DNA of 64,000 nucleotides, taken from Dyella telluris (GTDB lineage Bacteria > Pseudomonadota > Gammaproteobacteria > Xanthomonadales > Rhodanobacteraceae). Positions 18,446 through 26,713 of the stretch are shown here, in pieces (positions within the stretch are counted from its first letter, which is position 1; each line of letters begins with the position of its first letter). Made by a program: the position numbers and the translations under genes. The DNA lies in assembly GCF_014297575.1 (NCBI RefSeq), contig NZ_CP060412.1, positions 3,038,001-3,102,000 of the forward strand. The letters are read 5' to 3'. Below the pieces are notes generated by a model. It was not told the origin of the DNA. It searched no databases and saw only the letters and a program-made list of their open reading frames with translations.

Positions 18446-20923
18446 ATGGGGCGTTCCAGGAAGAGCCACGGCAAGCGCTCTGGCAAGGCAGTGGCTGCGA
18501 CGTCGAAACCGCCGGTGACGACCCCGGCGGCGGAAGCGGGCCAGCATCGCCTGTGGTGGTTGCCGCTGGGCGTGGCTTTGCTGGTGATCGTGGTGCTGGG
18601 GGTGTGGTGGTTGCGCACACCGGCACCGGGTGCCGTGCCCACGCCTGCCGCACCGGTCGCTGCCGCGTCGTCGACCCCCACGCCCACTGGCCCTGCCTTG
18701 CCGCCTGCGCACTATGTGGGCGCGCAGGCCTGTTCCTCCTGCCACGTGAAGGAAACCCAGGCCTGGCAGCAGTCCCATCATGCGCTGGCCATGCAGGTGG
18801 CCGACGACAAGACCGTGCTGGGCAATTTCAGCGGCACGCTGAAGCAGGACGGTTCCACGGCCAGCTTCTTCAAGCGCGACCATGCCTTCTTCGTGAAGAC
18901 CGACGGGCCGGACGGCAAGCCCGGCGAGTTCGAGGTGAAGTACACCTTCGGCGTCTATCCGCTGCAGCAGTATCTGGTGGCCTTCCCGGACGGTCGCCTG
19001 CAGACCCTGCGTGCCTCGTGGGATGCACGGCCTGCCGCCGAAGGTGGGCAACGCTGGTTCAACATGTACCCCGGCGAACACATCGATGTGCACGACACGC
19101 TGCACTGGACGCGCCTGAACCAGAACTGGAACTACATGTGCGCGGACTGCCATTCGACGAATGTGCAGCGCAATTACGACGTGGCCAGCAATACCTTCAA
19201 GACCCGCTGGAACGAGATCAACGTAGCCTGCGAAGCCTGCCACGGCCCGGGATCGCGCCACGTCGAATGGTCCAACGCCGGTGAGGACAAGAAAAAGGCC
19301 GATCCGTCGATGGGCCTGACCATCGCACTCAACGAACGCAAGGGCATGCACTGGATCCCCAATCCGGCCAGCGGCAACCCGGTGCGCAGCACGCCGTTGA
19401 CCACGCGCCGCGAAGTGGAGACCTGCGCGGTCTGCCATTCCCGCCGCGGCATCATCGCCAAGGACACCGCACCCACCGGTCGGCTGATGGATACACACGA
19501 TCCTTCGTTGCTTGCGGAGGGCCGCTATCACGCCGATGGCCAGCAGCTGGACGAGGTTTACGTCTACGCCTCGTTCCTGCAGAGCCGCATGTACGCCAAG
19601 GGCGTGACCTGCAGCGATTGCCACGATCCGCACACCGGCAAGACGCGCGCGCAGGGCAATGCGTTGTGCGAAAGCTGCCACACGCCGGCGGTGTACGACA
19701 CCGCCCAGCACACCATGCACAAGGAGGGCACCGCCGGATCGCAATGCGTGGCCTGCCACATGCCTTCGAAGAACTACATGGTGATCAACGCGCGCCCGGA
19801 TCACTCCATCCGCGTGCCGCGCCCGGATCTCACCGTGCAGTACGGCGTGCCCAACGCCTGCGCCAACTGCCATGCGGACAAGGGCGCGCAGTGGGCAGCC
19901 GATGCCATTACCAAGGCCCATGGCCCGGAACGCAAGGGCTATCAGCATTTCGTCGAGGCACTGGATGCTGCGCGCCATGGCAAGCCCGGTGCGGCGAGCT
20001 TGCTGACCACCCTGGCAGGGGATGCCACGTCACCGATGATCGCCCGCGCCACCGCCGTCAACGAACTGCGCCACTACGCAAGCCCGGACACATTGCCAGC
20101 GATCCAGTCGGCGTTGGGCGATGCCGATCCACTGATGCGCGCCGCGGCACTCGACGCGTTGCTGGCTTTTCCGCCTGAGGTACGCGGTCCGCTCGCGGCC
20201 CCGCTGGCAGACGATGCGGTGCTGGATGTGCGCGTGAAGGCCGGCCGCGCGCTGGCCGGCGTGCCGGATGCAGCGCTGGATGCCACGCAGCGTGCGGCGC
20301 GCGACCGCGGCTTCGCGACCTACAAGGAAGCACAGCTTGCCATTGCCGATCGCCCCGAATCGCACTTCGACCTTGGCCTGGTCTACGTCGAGCGCGGCGA
20401 TGCGGCGGCGGCGGAACAGGCCTTCCGCCAGGCGCTGAAGCTGCAGAGCGATTTCGTGCCGGCCTATGTGAACCTGTCGGACATGTACCGCGGGCTGGGG
20501 CGCGAAGACGAAGCTGAAAAAGTCATCGATGATGGCCTGAAGGCCGTGCCCGGCAATGCCAACCTGCTCCACGCCAAGGGCCTGGCCCTGGTGCGCCAGA
20601 ACCAGTCCGGCGAAGCACTGACCTGGCTGGAGCGTGCGCACCGCGCCGAGCCGGCCAATGCGCGCTTTGCGTACGTGTATGGCGTGGCTCTCCATTCGGC
20701 CGGGCAGGGCGCGCAGGCGCTCAAAGTCTGGGAGGAAAGCCTGAAGACCGCGCCTTACGATCCCTCGCTGCTGTTTGCCCTCGCCGGTGCGGAACGCGAC
20801 GCCGGCGACAAGGACAAGGCGCGCGGTTATGCCGAACGGCTGGTGGCGGTAGCGCCGAGTTCGCGAGAGGCCCACGAACTGCTGCAGAGCCTGGGTGGCG
20901 ACAGCATGCCGGCGTTTCGCTGA
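18446..20923 (+). CDS. Membrane-anchored octahaem cytochrome c with TPRs
   Basis: An 825-residue protein. A single N-terminal membrane helix (about 37-56) anchors it, with the remainder in the periplasm. Eight CxxCH haem-binding motifs are present: CSSCH (residues 96-100), CADCH, CEACH, CAVCH, CSDCH, CESCH, CVACH and CANCH, the last near residue 475. This fits the cytochrome c554/multihaem family. After the haem part come HEAT-like helical repeats (about 515-600) and then TPRs (about 625-815, for example AAAEQAFRQALKLQSDFVPAYVNLSDMYR in overlapping halves). It presumably passes electrons or handles a nitrogen/sulfur oxide while docking partners through the TPRs. It follows the Bat operon by 127 bp. 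Confidence 0.85.
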   Translation: MGRSRKSHGKRSGKAVAATSKPPVTTPAAEAGQHRLWWLPLGVALLVIVVLGVWWLRTPAPGAVPTPAAPVAAASSTPTPTGPALPPAHYVGAQACSSCHVKETQAWQQSHHALAMQVADDKTVLGNFSGTLKQDGSTASFFKRDHAFFVKTDGPDGKPGEFEVKYTFGVYPLQQYLVAFPDGRLQTLRASWDARPAAEGGQRWFNMYPGEHIDVHDTLHWTRLNQNWNYMCADCHSTNVQRNYDVASNTFKTRWNEINVACEACHGPGSRHVEWSNAGEDKKKADPSMGLTIALNERKGMHWIPNPASGNPVRSTPLTTRREVETCAVCHSRRGIIAKDTAPTGRLMDTHDPSLLAEGRYHADGQQLDEVYVYASFLQSRMYAKGVTCSDCHDPHTGKTRAQGNALCESCHTPAVYDTAQHTMHKEGTAGSQCVACHMPSKNYMVINARPDHSIRVPRPDLTVQYGVPNACANCHADKGAQWAADAITKAHGPERKGYQHFVEALDAARHGKPGAASLLTTLAGDATSPMIARATAVNELRHYASPDTLPAIQSALGDADPLMRAAALDALLAFPPEVRGPLAAPLADDAVLDVRVKAGRALAGVPDAALDATQRAARDRGFATYKEAQLAIADRPESHFDLGLVYVERGDAAAAEQAFRQALKLQSDFVPAYVNLSDMYRGLGREDEAEKVIDDGLKAVPGNANLLHAKGLALVRQNQSGEALTWLERAHRAEPANARFAYVYGVALHSAGQGAQALKVWEESLKTAPYDPSLLFALAGAERDAGDKDKARGYAERLVAVAPSSREAHELLQSLGGDSMPAFR

Positions 20924-21091
20924 CGGCCGGGCCGGAGGGTCGCCCCGACCTTCCGGCCGCTGAATCACGGTGGGCCGGAGGCCCGGCCATGTCAGCCGGG
21001 GGCCACGTCGCTCGTTGTTGCCCTCTGTGGCCAGGCACGCTTCCCGGTGTTTGCCGGCCACTCCCCACCGGCACGAAACGAGGGTGCGAGC

Positions 21092-21916
21092 ATGGCGATC
21101 TGGCGCGGTGTCTTTGCCATGGTGTTGGCGTTGGGCTGCCTCACGACAGCGCGCGCCGCGGACGTACGGCGTGACCTGGCCTACGGAAACTCCCCCGGAC
21201 AGCGACTGGACGTCTATCTGCCAGCGTCGCCGCACGCATCGCCCATCATCTTGATGGTGCATGGCGGCGCGTGGATGTTTGGCGACAAGGCGAGTCGCGG
21301 CGTGGTGGAGCCCAAGGCAACGCATTGGACACAGGCCGGCTATGTCTTCGTCTCCGTCGACTACCGCCTCTGGCCGAAGGCCGGGCCGCTCCAGCAGGCC
21401 GGCGATGTTGCCGATGCGCTCGCCTATGTCCAGAAGCATGCGGGGGAGTGGGGCGCTGACTCGTCGCGAGTGGTGTTGATGGGGCACTCGGCCGGCGCCC
21501 ATCTGGTGGCCTTGCTGTCGTCGTCACCGCCACTTGCGACGGCACACGGAGCAACGCGCTGGCTGGGTACGGTATCGCTCGACAGCGGCGCCATCGACGT
21601 GGCGGGCATCATGGGAGGGCCGCATGCGGGTTTCTATGATCGCGTGTTCGGTGAGGATCCCGCGCGATGGAGCGAGGCATCGCCCATCGACCGACTTGGC
21701 CGCGACGCGTTGCCCATTCTGTTGGTGTGTTCCAGTCAGCGTAAGGAATCGTGTCCCCACAACCAGGCCTATGCCGCGAAGGCGCGGCAACTTGGTGTGC
21801 AGGTGAGTGTGTTGCCCGAGCCGCTGACGCACGGGGATATCAATGCGACGCTAGGAGAGCCCGGCGGCTATACCGCCGCCGTGGATGCGTTCCTGCATAC
21901 GCTGGGCCTGCCCTGA
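21092..21916 (+). CDS. Secreted alpha/beta hydrolase (esterase/lipase-like)
   Basis: A 274-residue protein starting at ATG 21092 with a signal peptide ending TARA/AD; an upstream GTG at 21047 is less likely. It shows the hormone-sensitive-lipase/carboxylesterase pattern: oxyanion-hole HGGAW, nucleophile elbow GHSAGAH, and the probable catalytic His in LTHGDIN near the C-terminus. The fold resembles BD-FAE/arylformamidase-type esterases. It would act on short acyl esters in the periplasm. It is convergent with the DoxX gene, with a hairpin right at its stop codon. Confidence 0.82.
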   Translation: MAIWRGVFAMVLALGCLTTARAADVRRDLAYGNSPGQRLDVYLPASPHASPIILMVHGGAWMFGDKASRGVVEPKATHWTQAGYVFVSVDYRLWPKAGPLQQAGDVADALAYVQKHAGEWGADSSRVVLMGHSAGAHLVALLSSSPPLATAHGATRWLGTVSLDSGAIDVAGIMGGPHAGFYDRVFGEDPARWSEASPIDRLGRDALPILLVCSSQRKESCPHNQAYAAKARQLGVQVSVLPEPLTHGDINATLGEPGGYTAAVDAFLHTLGLP

Positions 21917-21937
21917 CGCGATATCGGGTCGCGTCAG
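21913..21937. terminator. Hairpin between convergent esterase and doxX
   Basis: A perfect 9-bp inverted repeat CTGACGCGA/TCGCGTCAG overlaps the esterase stop and lies just beyond the convergent DoxX stop. It could serve both directions, though it lacks a T-tract. Confidence 0.45.
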
Positions 21938-21953
21938 GAGCTGGGAGCGTGGA

Positions 21954-22367
21954 CTAACGTCGGTCCAGTGAATACTTGCCGGGTCCGGCGATGCACAGCA
22001 GGAGCAGGCCGCCGGCGATGCTCACGTTCTTGTAGAAATTGATCATCGCGCCGATGCGTTCGGGATCCACCATGTTCCAGAACTGGTGGCCGATGACCGC
22101 CGCCGCCAGCGTGTAAAACCCCAGCAGGATGGCCAACGGGCGCGTGTAGAAGCCAATGGCAATGGCGATGCCCACGAAAAACTCCATGATCACGGCGATG
22201 CCCGCCGTCACCGCGGGCATGGGTACGCCCATCGAACTCATGTAGGCGGTCGATTCGGAGAAGCTCATGAGCTTGCTCCAGCCGAAGATGACGAACAGGA
22301 CCATCAGCAGAAGGCGGGCCAGTAGCAGCATGCCGTCTTTGCTGCCTGCCAGTAACGTGTATCGCAT
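21954..22367 (-). CDS. DoxX-family membrane protein
   Basis: A 137-residue protein with four membrane segments (LLARLLLMVLFVIFGWSKL; VTAGIAVIMEFFVGIAIAIG; LAILLGFYTLAAAVIGHQF; VSIAGGLLLLCIAG). ATG 22367 is preceded by GGGAGAACG, a better start than an in-frame upstream ATG. It matches the DoxX/quinol-oxidase-subunit-like family, small inner-membrane proteins often co-expressed with redox enzymes. The next gene on this strand upstream is an SDR oxidoreductase 127 bp away. The precise activity is unknown. Confidence 0.85.
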   Translation of the reverse strand: MRYTLLAGSKDGMLLLARLLLMVLFVIFGWSKLMSFSESTAYMSSMGVPMPAVTAGIAVIMEFFVGIAIAIGFYTRPLAILLGFYTLAAAVIGHQFWNMVDPERIGAMINFYKNVSIAGGLLLLCIAGPGKYSLDRR

Positions 22368-22494
22368 GGTCGTTCTCCCTTGACTCGACGCAAGGCACGC
22401 GGGGCATGACCCGCGAGGACGGCCCCGTCCACGCGGTGCCGACGGCCACACTATATGCCTGCGCGCGCCTCGTGGCGCGACCGGGTTCGCCCGG

Positions 22495-23307
22495 TCACGC
22501 GTCTTCGGGAATATCGCTCTTGTAACGGTCGGCGGCCACGTAGCGTGACAGCTCCGGCAGCAGGCGGCGGCGTGTTTCGTCGAGGCTTCGCCACTCCTCG
22601 ATATCCGGCAGCGAAGGGATGGTGATCAACTCGCCCTGGTCGTAGCCGGCGAGCGCCGCGTCGACCATCTCGGCCACCTCCATGATCATGCGTTCCGGAA
22701 TGTCGGCGAGGGCGCCCGAGGCATTCCAGATGGCCGTGCGCGTCACGCCCGGCAACACACACTGTACGCGGATGCCCTGATCGGAGACTTCCTTGTGCAG
22801 CGTCTGCGAGTAGGTCAGCAGGTAGCTCTTGCTGGCGGCGTAGGCACCGTCGAACAGCTCCGGTGCCAGTGCGAGTATCGAGCCGATATTGATGATGCTG
22901 CCGTGGCCGCGCGCCAACAGTCGGGGCAGCATCGCGGCAATCAGTCGCGAGGGGGCGGTGACGTTGAGTTCGAGTATCGCTTCCACGGCATCGGGTGATG
23001 TTTGTGTCAGCGGGGCGCCATCCTCGACGCCGGCGTTGTTCACCAGGATGCCAATGCTCTCATCGGCGGCCAGGCGTTGTTCAATGCGTGCGCGTTCGGT
23101 CGGCAAGGTGAGGTCGGCTGGCAATACTTCGGTTTTCACGTGGTATTCACGGGAAAACCGTTCAGCCAGCGCTTCCAGTCGGGCGTGATGGCGTGCCACC
23201 AGGATCACCGGGTGGCCACGCCGCGCAAAGCGGTCAGCGTAAGCCGCGCCGATGCCAGCGGATGCACCGGTGATCAGAACGGTATCGGGCTGTTCCATGA
23301 CGACCAT
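22495..23307 (-). CDS. Short-chain dehydrogenase/reductase
   Basis: A 270-residue classical SDR with the nucleotide-binding TGASAGIG near the N-terminus, NNAG, the catalytic Ser of INIGS, and YAASK with the active-site Tyr and Lys. The start at 23307 has GGAGAGA upstream; a second ATG nine bases in is possible. It would be a cytoplasmic NAD(P)(H)-dependent oxidoreductase of unknown substrate, similar in layout to DltE/YdfG-like SDRs. It may be co-transcribed with the DoxX gene downstream. Confidence 0.87.
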   Translation of the reverse strand: MVVMEQPDTVLITGASAGIGAAYADRFARRGHPVILVARHHARLEALAERFSREYHVKTEVLPADLTLPTERARIEQRLAADESIGILVNNAGVEDGAPLTQTSPDAVEAILELNVTAPSRLIAAMLPRLLARGHGSIINIGSILALAPELFDGAYAASKSYLLTYSQTLHKEVSDQGIRVQCVLPGVTRTAIWNASGALADIPERMIMEVAEMVDAALAGYDQGELITIPSLPDIEEWRSLDETRRRLLPELSRYVAADRYKSDIPEDA

Positions 23308-23561
23308 GGCGTATCTCTCCGGACGCTGGGTAGGGAATAGCGAACTGTCCCCAAGCTTGCACGTGCGCTGGCGTCATGTCACGCCTCCTCGCTCAGGCAT
23401 TTCTTCGGTAGATCTACGTATCGTCTTTGCGTGGTTTTTCGCTCGTGGCGTCGCGCGTCCTGATCGAACATGGCCGGGTGAGGGATACGCCTGGGGCGGA
23501 TCGCGTGCGCCCTCCAACAGCAACCCGGCTTCGGGCGAAAGATACCTACAGGAGACACACC

Positions 23562-24188
23562 ATGAAGAAGTTCCCTCATTCCACCCGCTACCTGCTCGGC
23601 GCGGCGATCGCCCTCTCGGTGCCGATGTTCGCGTGGGCCCAGCAAGCCGCCACGGAATCGGCGGTCAACTCCACCGTGCACGAGCTTGACCGCGAAGACC
23701 AGACCATCACCGCGACCGTGGTGTCGGTGGACCATGAGCAGCGCTTCGTCACGCTCAAGGGTCCCAAGGGCAAGGAAGTCACCATCCAGGCTGGTCCCGA
23801 GGTGCAGAACTTCGATCAGCTGAAGGCGGGTGATCAGGTGACGGCGCACTACCAGGCCGCCGTGGCGGTGCAGGTGATGCCGGCCGGCAGCGCGACAGCC
23901 GGCGTTGAAACGGAGTCTGGTCAGACGTCCGCCCCCAAGGGCAGCACGCCGGGCGCGAAGGCCGGCCAGTCGGTAACGGTGACGAGCAAGCTCAGCGCCA
24001 TCGACATGAAGAACCACACCGTGACGCTGACCGGCCCGGACGGCCATTCGCGCACGATTGAAGTGAAGAACCCGGAGCGTCAGGCCGCCATGAGCAAGCT
24101 GAAGGTGGGCGACATGGTGGTTGCCACCTACGTCGAGGCACTGGCGGTGACGGTGACGCCGAAAGCTGCGCCGGCGAAATCTAAGTAA
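23562..24188 (+). CDS. Secreted protein with two copies of a small beta domain
   Basis: A 208-residue exported protein; ATG 23562 follows AGGAGA and gives a signal peptide ending FAWA/QQ. After a short linker the chain contains two related modules of about 65 residues: TVVSVDHEQRFVTLKGPKG...LKAGDQVTAHYQAAVAVQV, then KLSAIDMKNHTVTLTGPDG...LKVGDMVVATYVEALAVTV. Each looks like a small beta-barrel, similar to DUF5666/OB-like periplasmic modules. I do not recognise a function. It stands alone and ends with a strong terminator. Confidence 0.7.
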   Translation: MKKFPHSTRYLLGAAIALSVPMFAWAQQAATESAVNSTVHELDREDQTITATVVSVDHEQRFVTLKGPKGKEVTIQAGPEVQNFDQLKAGDQVTAHYQAAVAVQVMPAGSATAGVETESGQTSAPKGSTPGAKAGQSVTVTSKLSAIDMKNHTVTLTGPDGHSRTIEVKNPERQAAMSKLKVGDMVVATYVEALAVTVTPKAAPAKSK

Positions 24189-24210
24189 GCGCCGGGAAGC
24201 AAGTGCACAG

Positions 24211-24236
24211 AGAGGGCCGCGATGCGGCCCTCTTTC
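24211..24236 (+). terminator. Intrinsic terminator after the two-domain secreted protein
   Basis: The stem AGAGGGCCGC/GCGGCCCTCT with a 3-base loop is followed by TTTCTTT. It lies 23 bp after the stop codon, a classic rho-independent signal. Confidence 0.85.
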
Positions 24237-24452
24237 TTTGGTATTCGGGGACTTTCCCAGTTGGCATTGCAGCGGCCTCTGGAAAGGAGCAAGCCCAGGA
24301 GATGCGTTTCAACGGCTGCAGGGGCGATCATTCTGGCGTTGTCGTTTCATTCTTTAGCCGTCACCCCTGCGTAGGCAGGGGGCCAGTGACTTTGCTCTTG
24401 GCCTTCGGGTTCTAGCGCTACGGTGACCGGGCCGCCTACGCAGCGGGCGTTC

Positions 24453-24486
24453 CGACCTCCTGCCGGAGGCCGGGTTACTTTTCTTT
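24453..24486 (+). repeat. Terminal inverted repeat, copy A left end
   Basis: It starts CGACCTCCTGCCGGAGGCCG, itself a CCTCC/GGAGG hairpin, followed by GGTTACTTTTCTTT. The same sequence with two changes occurs inverted at 25200-25233. Confidence 0.75.
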
Positions 24487-24793
24487 GCTTGCCCAAAGTC
24501 CCACGGGGATTAGCTGCGCGTCAAAAGTAACCAAAAGAAAAGGCACCCCCATCGCGGCGCTGGCCGGTAGAGCCGGCCAGTCCGTGAGGGTCGGCCGGGC
24601 TTTTCGACAGGACCTCCCTGTCCTGTCGAAAAGGGATCGGCATCCTTGCCGATCCCCCTGCGGACCTGTCGTCCGCCCCTCACCGCCGCTCAAGGGGGCG
24701 GGTAGGTCAAGAGCCAGAGCCGAAGGCTCGTGCAGCTGCGCTGCACATCGCGTCGCATTGTGCGACGGCGTATGGCGTACCGATTTAGCTTGT

Positions 24794-24878
24794 CTGTAGG
24801 AGCGCACCCTGTGCGCGACCACCTGACGGAGCGGAATCGACATGGCGCTGCGGTCGCGCACAAGGTGCGCTCCTACAG
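24794..24878. repeat. GTAGGAGCGC palindrome (REP-like), copy 1
   Basis: CTGTAGGAGCGCACC at the left is mirrored by GGTGCGCTCCTACAG at the right, with inner arms GTGCGCGACC/GGTCGCGCAC. The same unit recurs at 37592-37676 and 50995-51077. Confidence 0.85.
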
Positions 24879-25199
24879 GGGTGTCTCGCACCGTGTGAAG
24901 CCGGTTTCTTTCTCGCCTCAGTGTTCACCCCAGTCCTCTCCCGAACGGGAGAGGACGAGCGACAGGTGATGTTCAACGTGAACACCCTAGGGGCAAGGAA
25001 GGATGTGCCTCGTAGAGGCACGACGCTCCGCGTTAAGTCCTCTTCGCATCGGCGCGTTGCGAAGCGCTTGGAAGTACCCGCTGTGTAGAGGCGGAGGTTG
25101 CCAAGCAACAGCGTTCCTCAGCCGCTCGGGCTTTTCCCATCGGCATGCTGCCAGCCCTTAAGGCCATTTTCTTTGGGTTACTTTTCTTTTGGGCCAGCA

Positions 25200-25233
25200 A
25201 AAGAAAAGTGACTCGGCCTCCGGCAGGAGGTCG
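25200..25233 (-). repeat. Terminal inverted repeat, copy A right end
   Basis: The reverse complement reads CGACCTCCTGCCGGAGGCCG then AGTCACTTTTCTTT, pairing with 24453-24486. Confidence 0.75.
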
Positions 25234-25501
25234 AAACGCCTCCGCTGCGTAAGCGGCAACCTGGCGCCTGCGTGACTACCGAAGGCAGTGAGCAAAGACA
25301 CTGGATGACCCGCCCTTCGGCGGTTGAGCAGCGCCTCGCTGGGATGATGGTTCAGATGGACCGGTGAGGCGAGCACCCACCCCTCACCCCAACCCTCTCC
25401 CCGAAGGGGAGAGGGAGCAAAAGCGCGTCGCTCTCCCCATTCCTGGCGAAAACAGCGATCAACCAGCGCGCAGCATCGCCGCGCGCCGGCACATCGGTTA
25501 C

Positions 25502-26713
25502 TTACGGAACCCCGCCATCCCGAATCAGCGCCAGCACCTCATAGCACGCGCCCATGGTGTGATAGTCGGTCTTGCCGGCCGGGCTTTTCTCGTCATCGTA
25601 CTTGCGATTGTCACGCGTGAGGATGCGGAACCACGCGCCGTACTTGTGATCGACGAAGTGCTCCCACGAGTAGGCCCACAGCTTTTCGTACCACTGGTCG
25701 TATTCGGCCAGGCCCGTGCGTGCGTGCAGCAGGGCAGCGGCCGCCAGTGATTCGGCCTGCACCCAGAAATACTTGTCGTCGTCGCACACGCTGCCGTCTG
25801 GTGCGAAGCCGTAGGCCATGCCACCGAACTCGTTGTCCCATGAACGGGCCAGCGCGGTGTCGAACAGGTGCTTGGCGGTGGGCACCAGCCAGTTCTCTTC
25901 GCGGCCACGTTCGAGCAGCAGCGGTTCCATGATCAGCAACAGCTTGGCCCACTCGGTCTGGTGACCGGGCTGGAAACCCCACGGGCGGAAAAGGTGCTTG
26001 GGATTGTCGAGGTTGTACTTCCAGTCGATGTTCCAGTTCACATCGTAGTGTTCCCACACCAGGCCTTCGGCTTTGGCGGCCTGGCGGCGCGTCATGTTGT
26101 CGGCCAGCTGCAGCGCGCGCTCGAGGTAGCGCGGCTCGTCACTTGCCTGATAGGCGGCGAGCATCGCTTCGCACATGTGCATGTTGGCGTTCTGGCCGCG
26201 ATAGTCGGTGAACTGCCACTGGTCGTTCGCCTCGTCGCGATACAGACCGGCATCGGCATCCCAGTAGTGCTTCTCCAGCAGTGCCCAGGTTTCGTCCATC
26301 CATGCGGCGGCTTCGCGCACGCCGGCCTTCAGGGCGGTGGAGTAGGCCAGCAGCACGAAGGCCACGCCGTAGGCGTGGTACATGGTGTCTTCCGGCTTGC
26401 CGTCGCGAATGGTCCAGGCATAGCCGCCGGTAGCCGGGTTGCGATGCACGTCGCGCAGGTAGCGCAGGCCGTGATGCACGGCATCGAGGTACTCGGCGTT
26501 GCCGAACTCGTTGTACGCCATGGCGTAGTTGAAGATGAAGCGCGTGCTGCTCACCAGGTGACGGTGGCTGCGGTCGTAGATCGCGCCGTCGTCCTTGTAG
26601 TAATGGAAAAAGCCGCCGGCATGGTCAATGGCATGCGGGTGGTAGAACGCCATCGTTTTCGCGATGTGTTCGCGCAGGAAGGCTTCACTGCGGAAGTCGG
26701 GCGCGGTGGTCAT
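25502..26713 (-). CDS. AGE-family sugar isomerase/epimerase (probable mannose isomerase)
   Basis: A 403-residue (alpha/alpha)6-barrel enzyme of the N-acylglucosamine 2-epimerase superfamily. Candidate catalytic histidines are His179 (NMHMCEA), His251 (FQPGHQTEW) and His385 (DYHTMGACYE), with RHLVSSTRFIFNYA near the N-terminus. The family includes YihS-type aldose-ketose isomerases interconverting mannose and fructose. The start codon overlaps the stop of a PfkB sugar kinase (ATGA), so the two are translationally coupled. With a sugar MFS carrier and a GH92 mannosidase nearby, the best reading is D-mannose to D-fructose. Cellobiose or N-acylglucosamine epimerisation cannot be excluded from sequence alone. 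Confidence 0.85.
   Translation of the reverse strand: MTTAPDFRSEAFLREHIAKTMAFYHPHAIDHAGGFFHYYKDDGAIYDRSHRHLVSSTRFIFNYAMAYNEFGNAEYLDAVHHGLRYLRDVHRNPATGGYAWTIRDGKPEDTMYHAYGVAFVLLAYSTALKAGVREAAAWMDETWALLEKHYWDADAGLYRDEANDQWQFTDYRGQNANMHMCEAMLAAYQASDEPRYLERALQLADNMTRRQAAKAEGLVWEHYDVNWNIDWKYNLDNPKHLFRPWGFQPGHQTEWAKLLLIMEPLLLERGREENWLVPTAKHLFDTALARSWDNEFGGMAYGFAPDGSVCDDDKYFWVQAESLAAAALLHARTGLAEYDQWYEKLWAYSWEHFVDHKYGAWFRILTRDNRKYDDEKSPAGKTDYHTMGACYEVLALIRDGGVP

Larger units (their letters stand above)
24425..25388 (+). repeat. Composite palindromic repeat, copy A
   Basis: A non-coding block matched by an inverted copy at 37072-38013. The core (24453-25233, 781 bp) is bounded by inverted terminal repeats starting CGACCTCCTGCCGGAGGCCG; about 34 bp match with two differences. 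Inside are several hairpins: CTTTTCGACAGGAC/GTCCTGTCGAAAAG near 24600-24633, GGATCGGCA/TGCCGATCC, the GTAGGAGCGC palindrome at 24794-24878, CCTCTCCCG/CGGGAGAGG, and GTGCCTC/GAGGCAC at 25005-25021. There is no transposase and no credible gene; both strands are open in places because of the palindromes. The stretch from 24237 to 24424 shows nothing recognisable. Confidence 0.8.

Noticed and set aside
24794..24878. The GTAGGAGCGC palindromes as a CRISPR array
   Set aside because: Only single, widely separated copies with internal inverted symmetry. There is no regular repeat-spacer pattern and no cas genes.
24785..25108. A reading frame in repeat copy A whose product closely resembles one in copy B (37357-37572), both starting near LGNLRLYTAG
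   Set aside because: Several of their differences are silent, which is tempting. But the frame runs through hairpins, has no ribosome-binding site or known domain, and one pair of silent-looking changes is explained by stem pairing. Treated as non-coding pending wider comparison.
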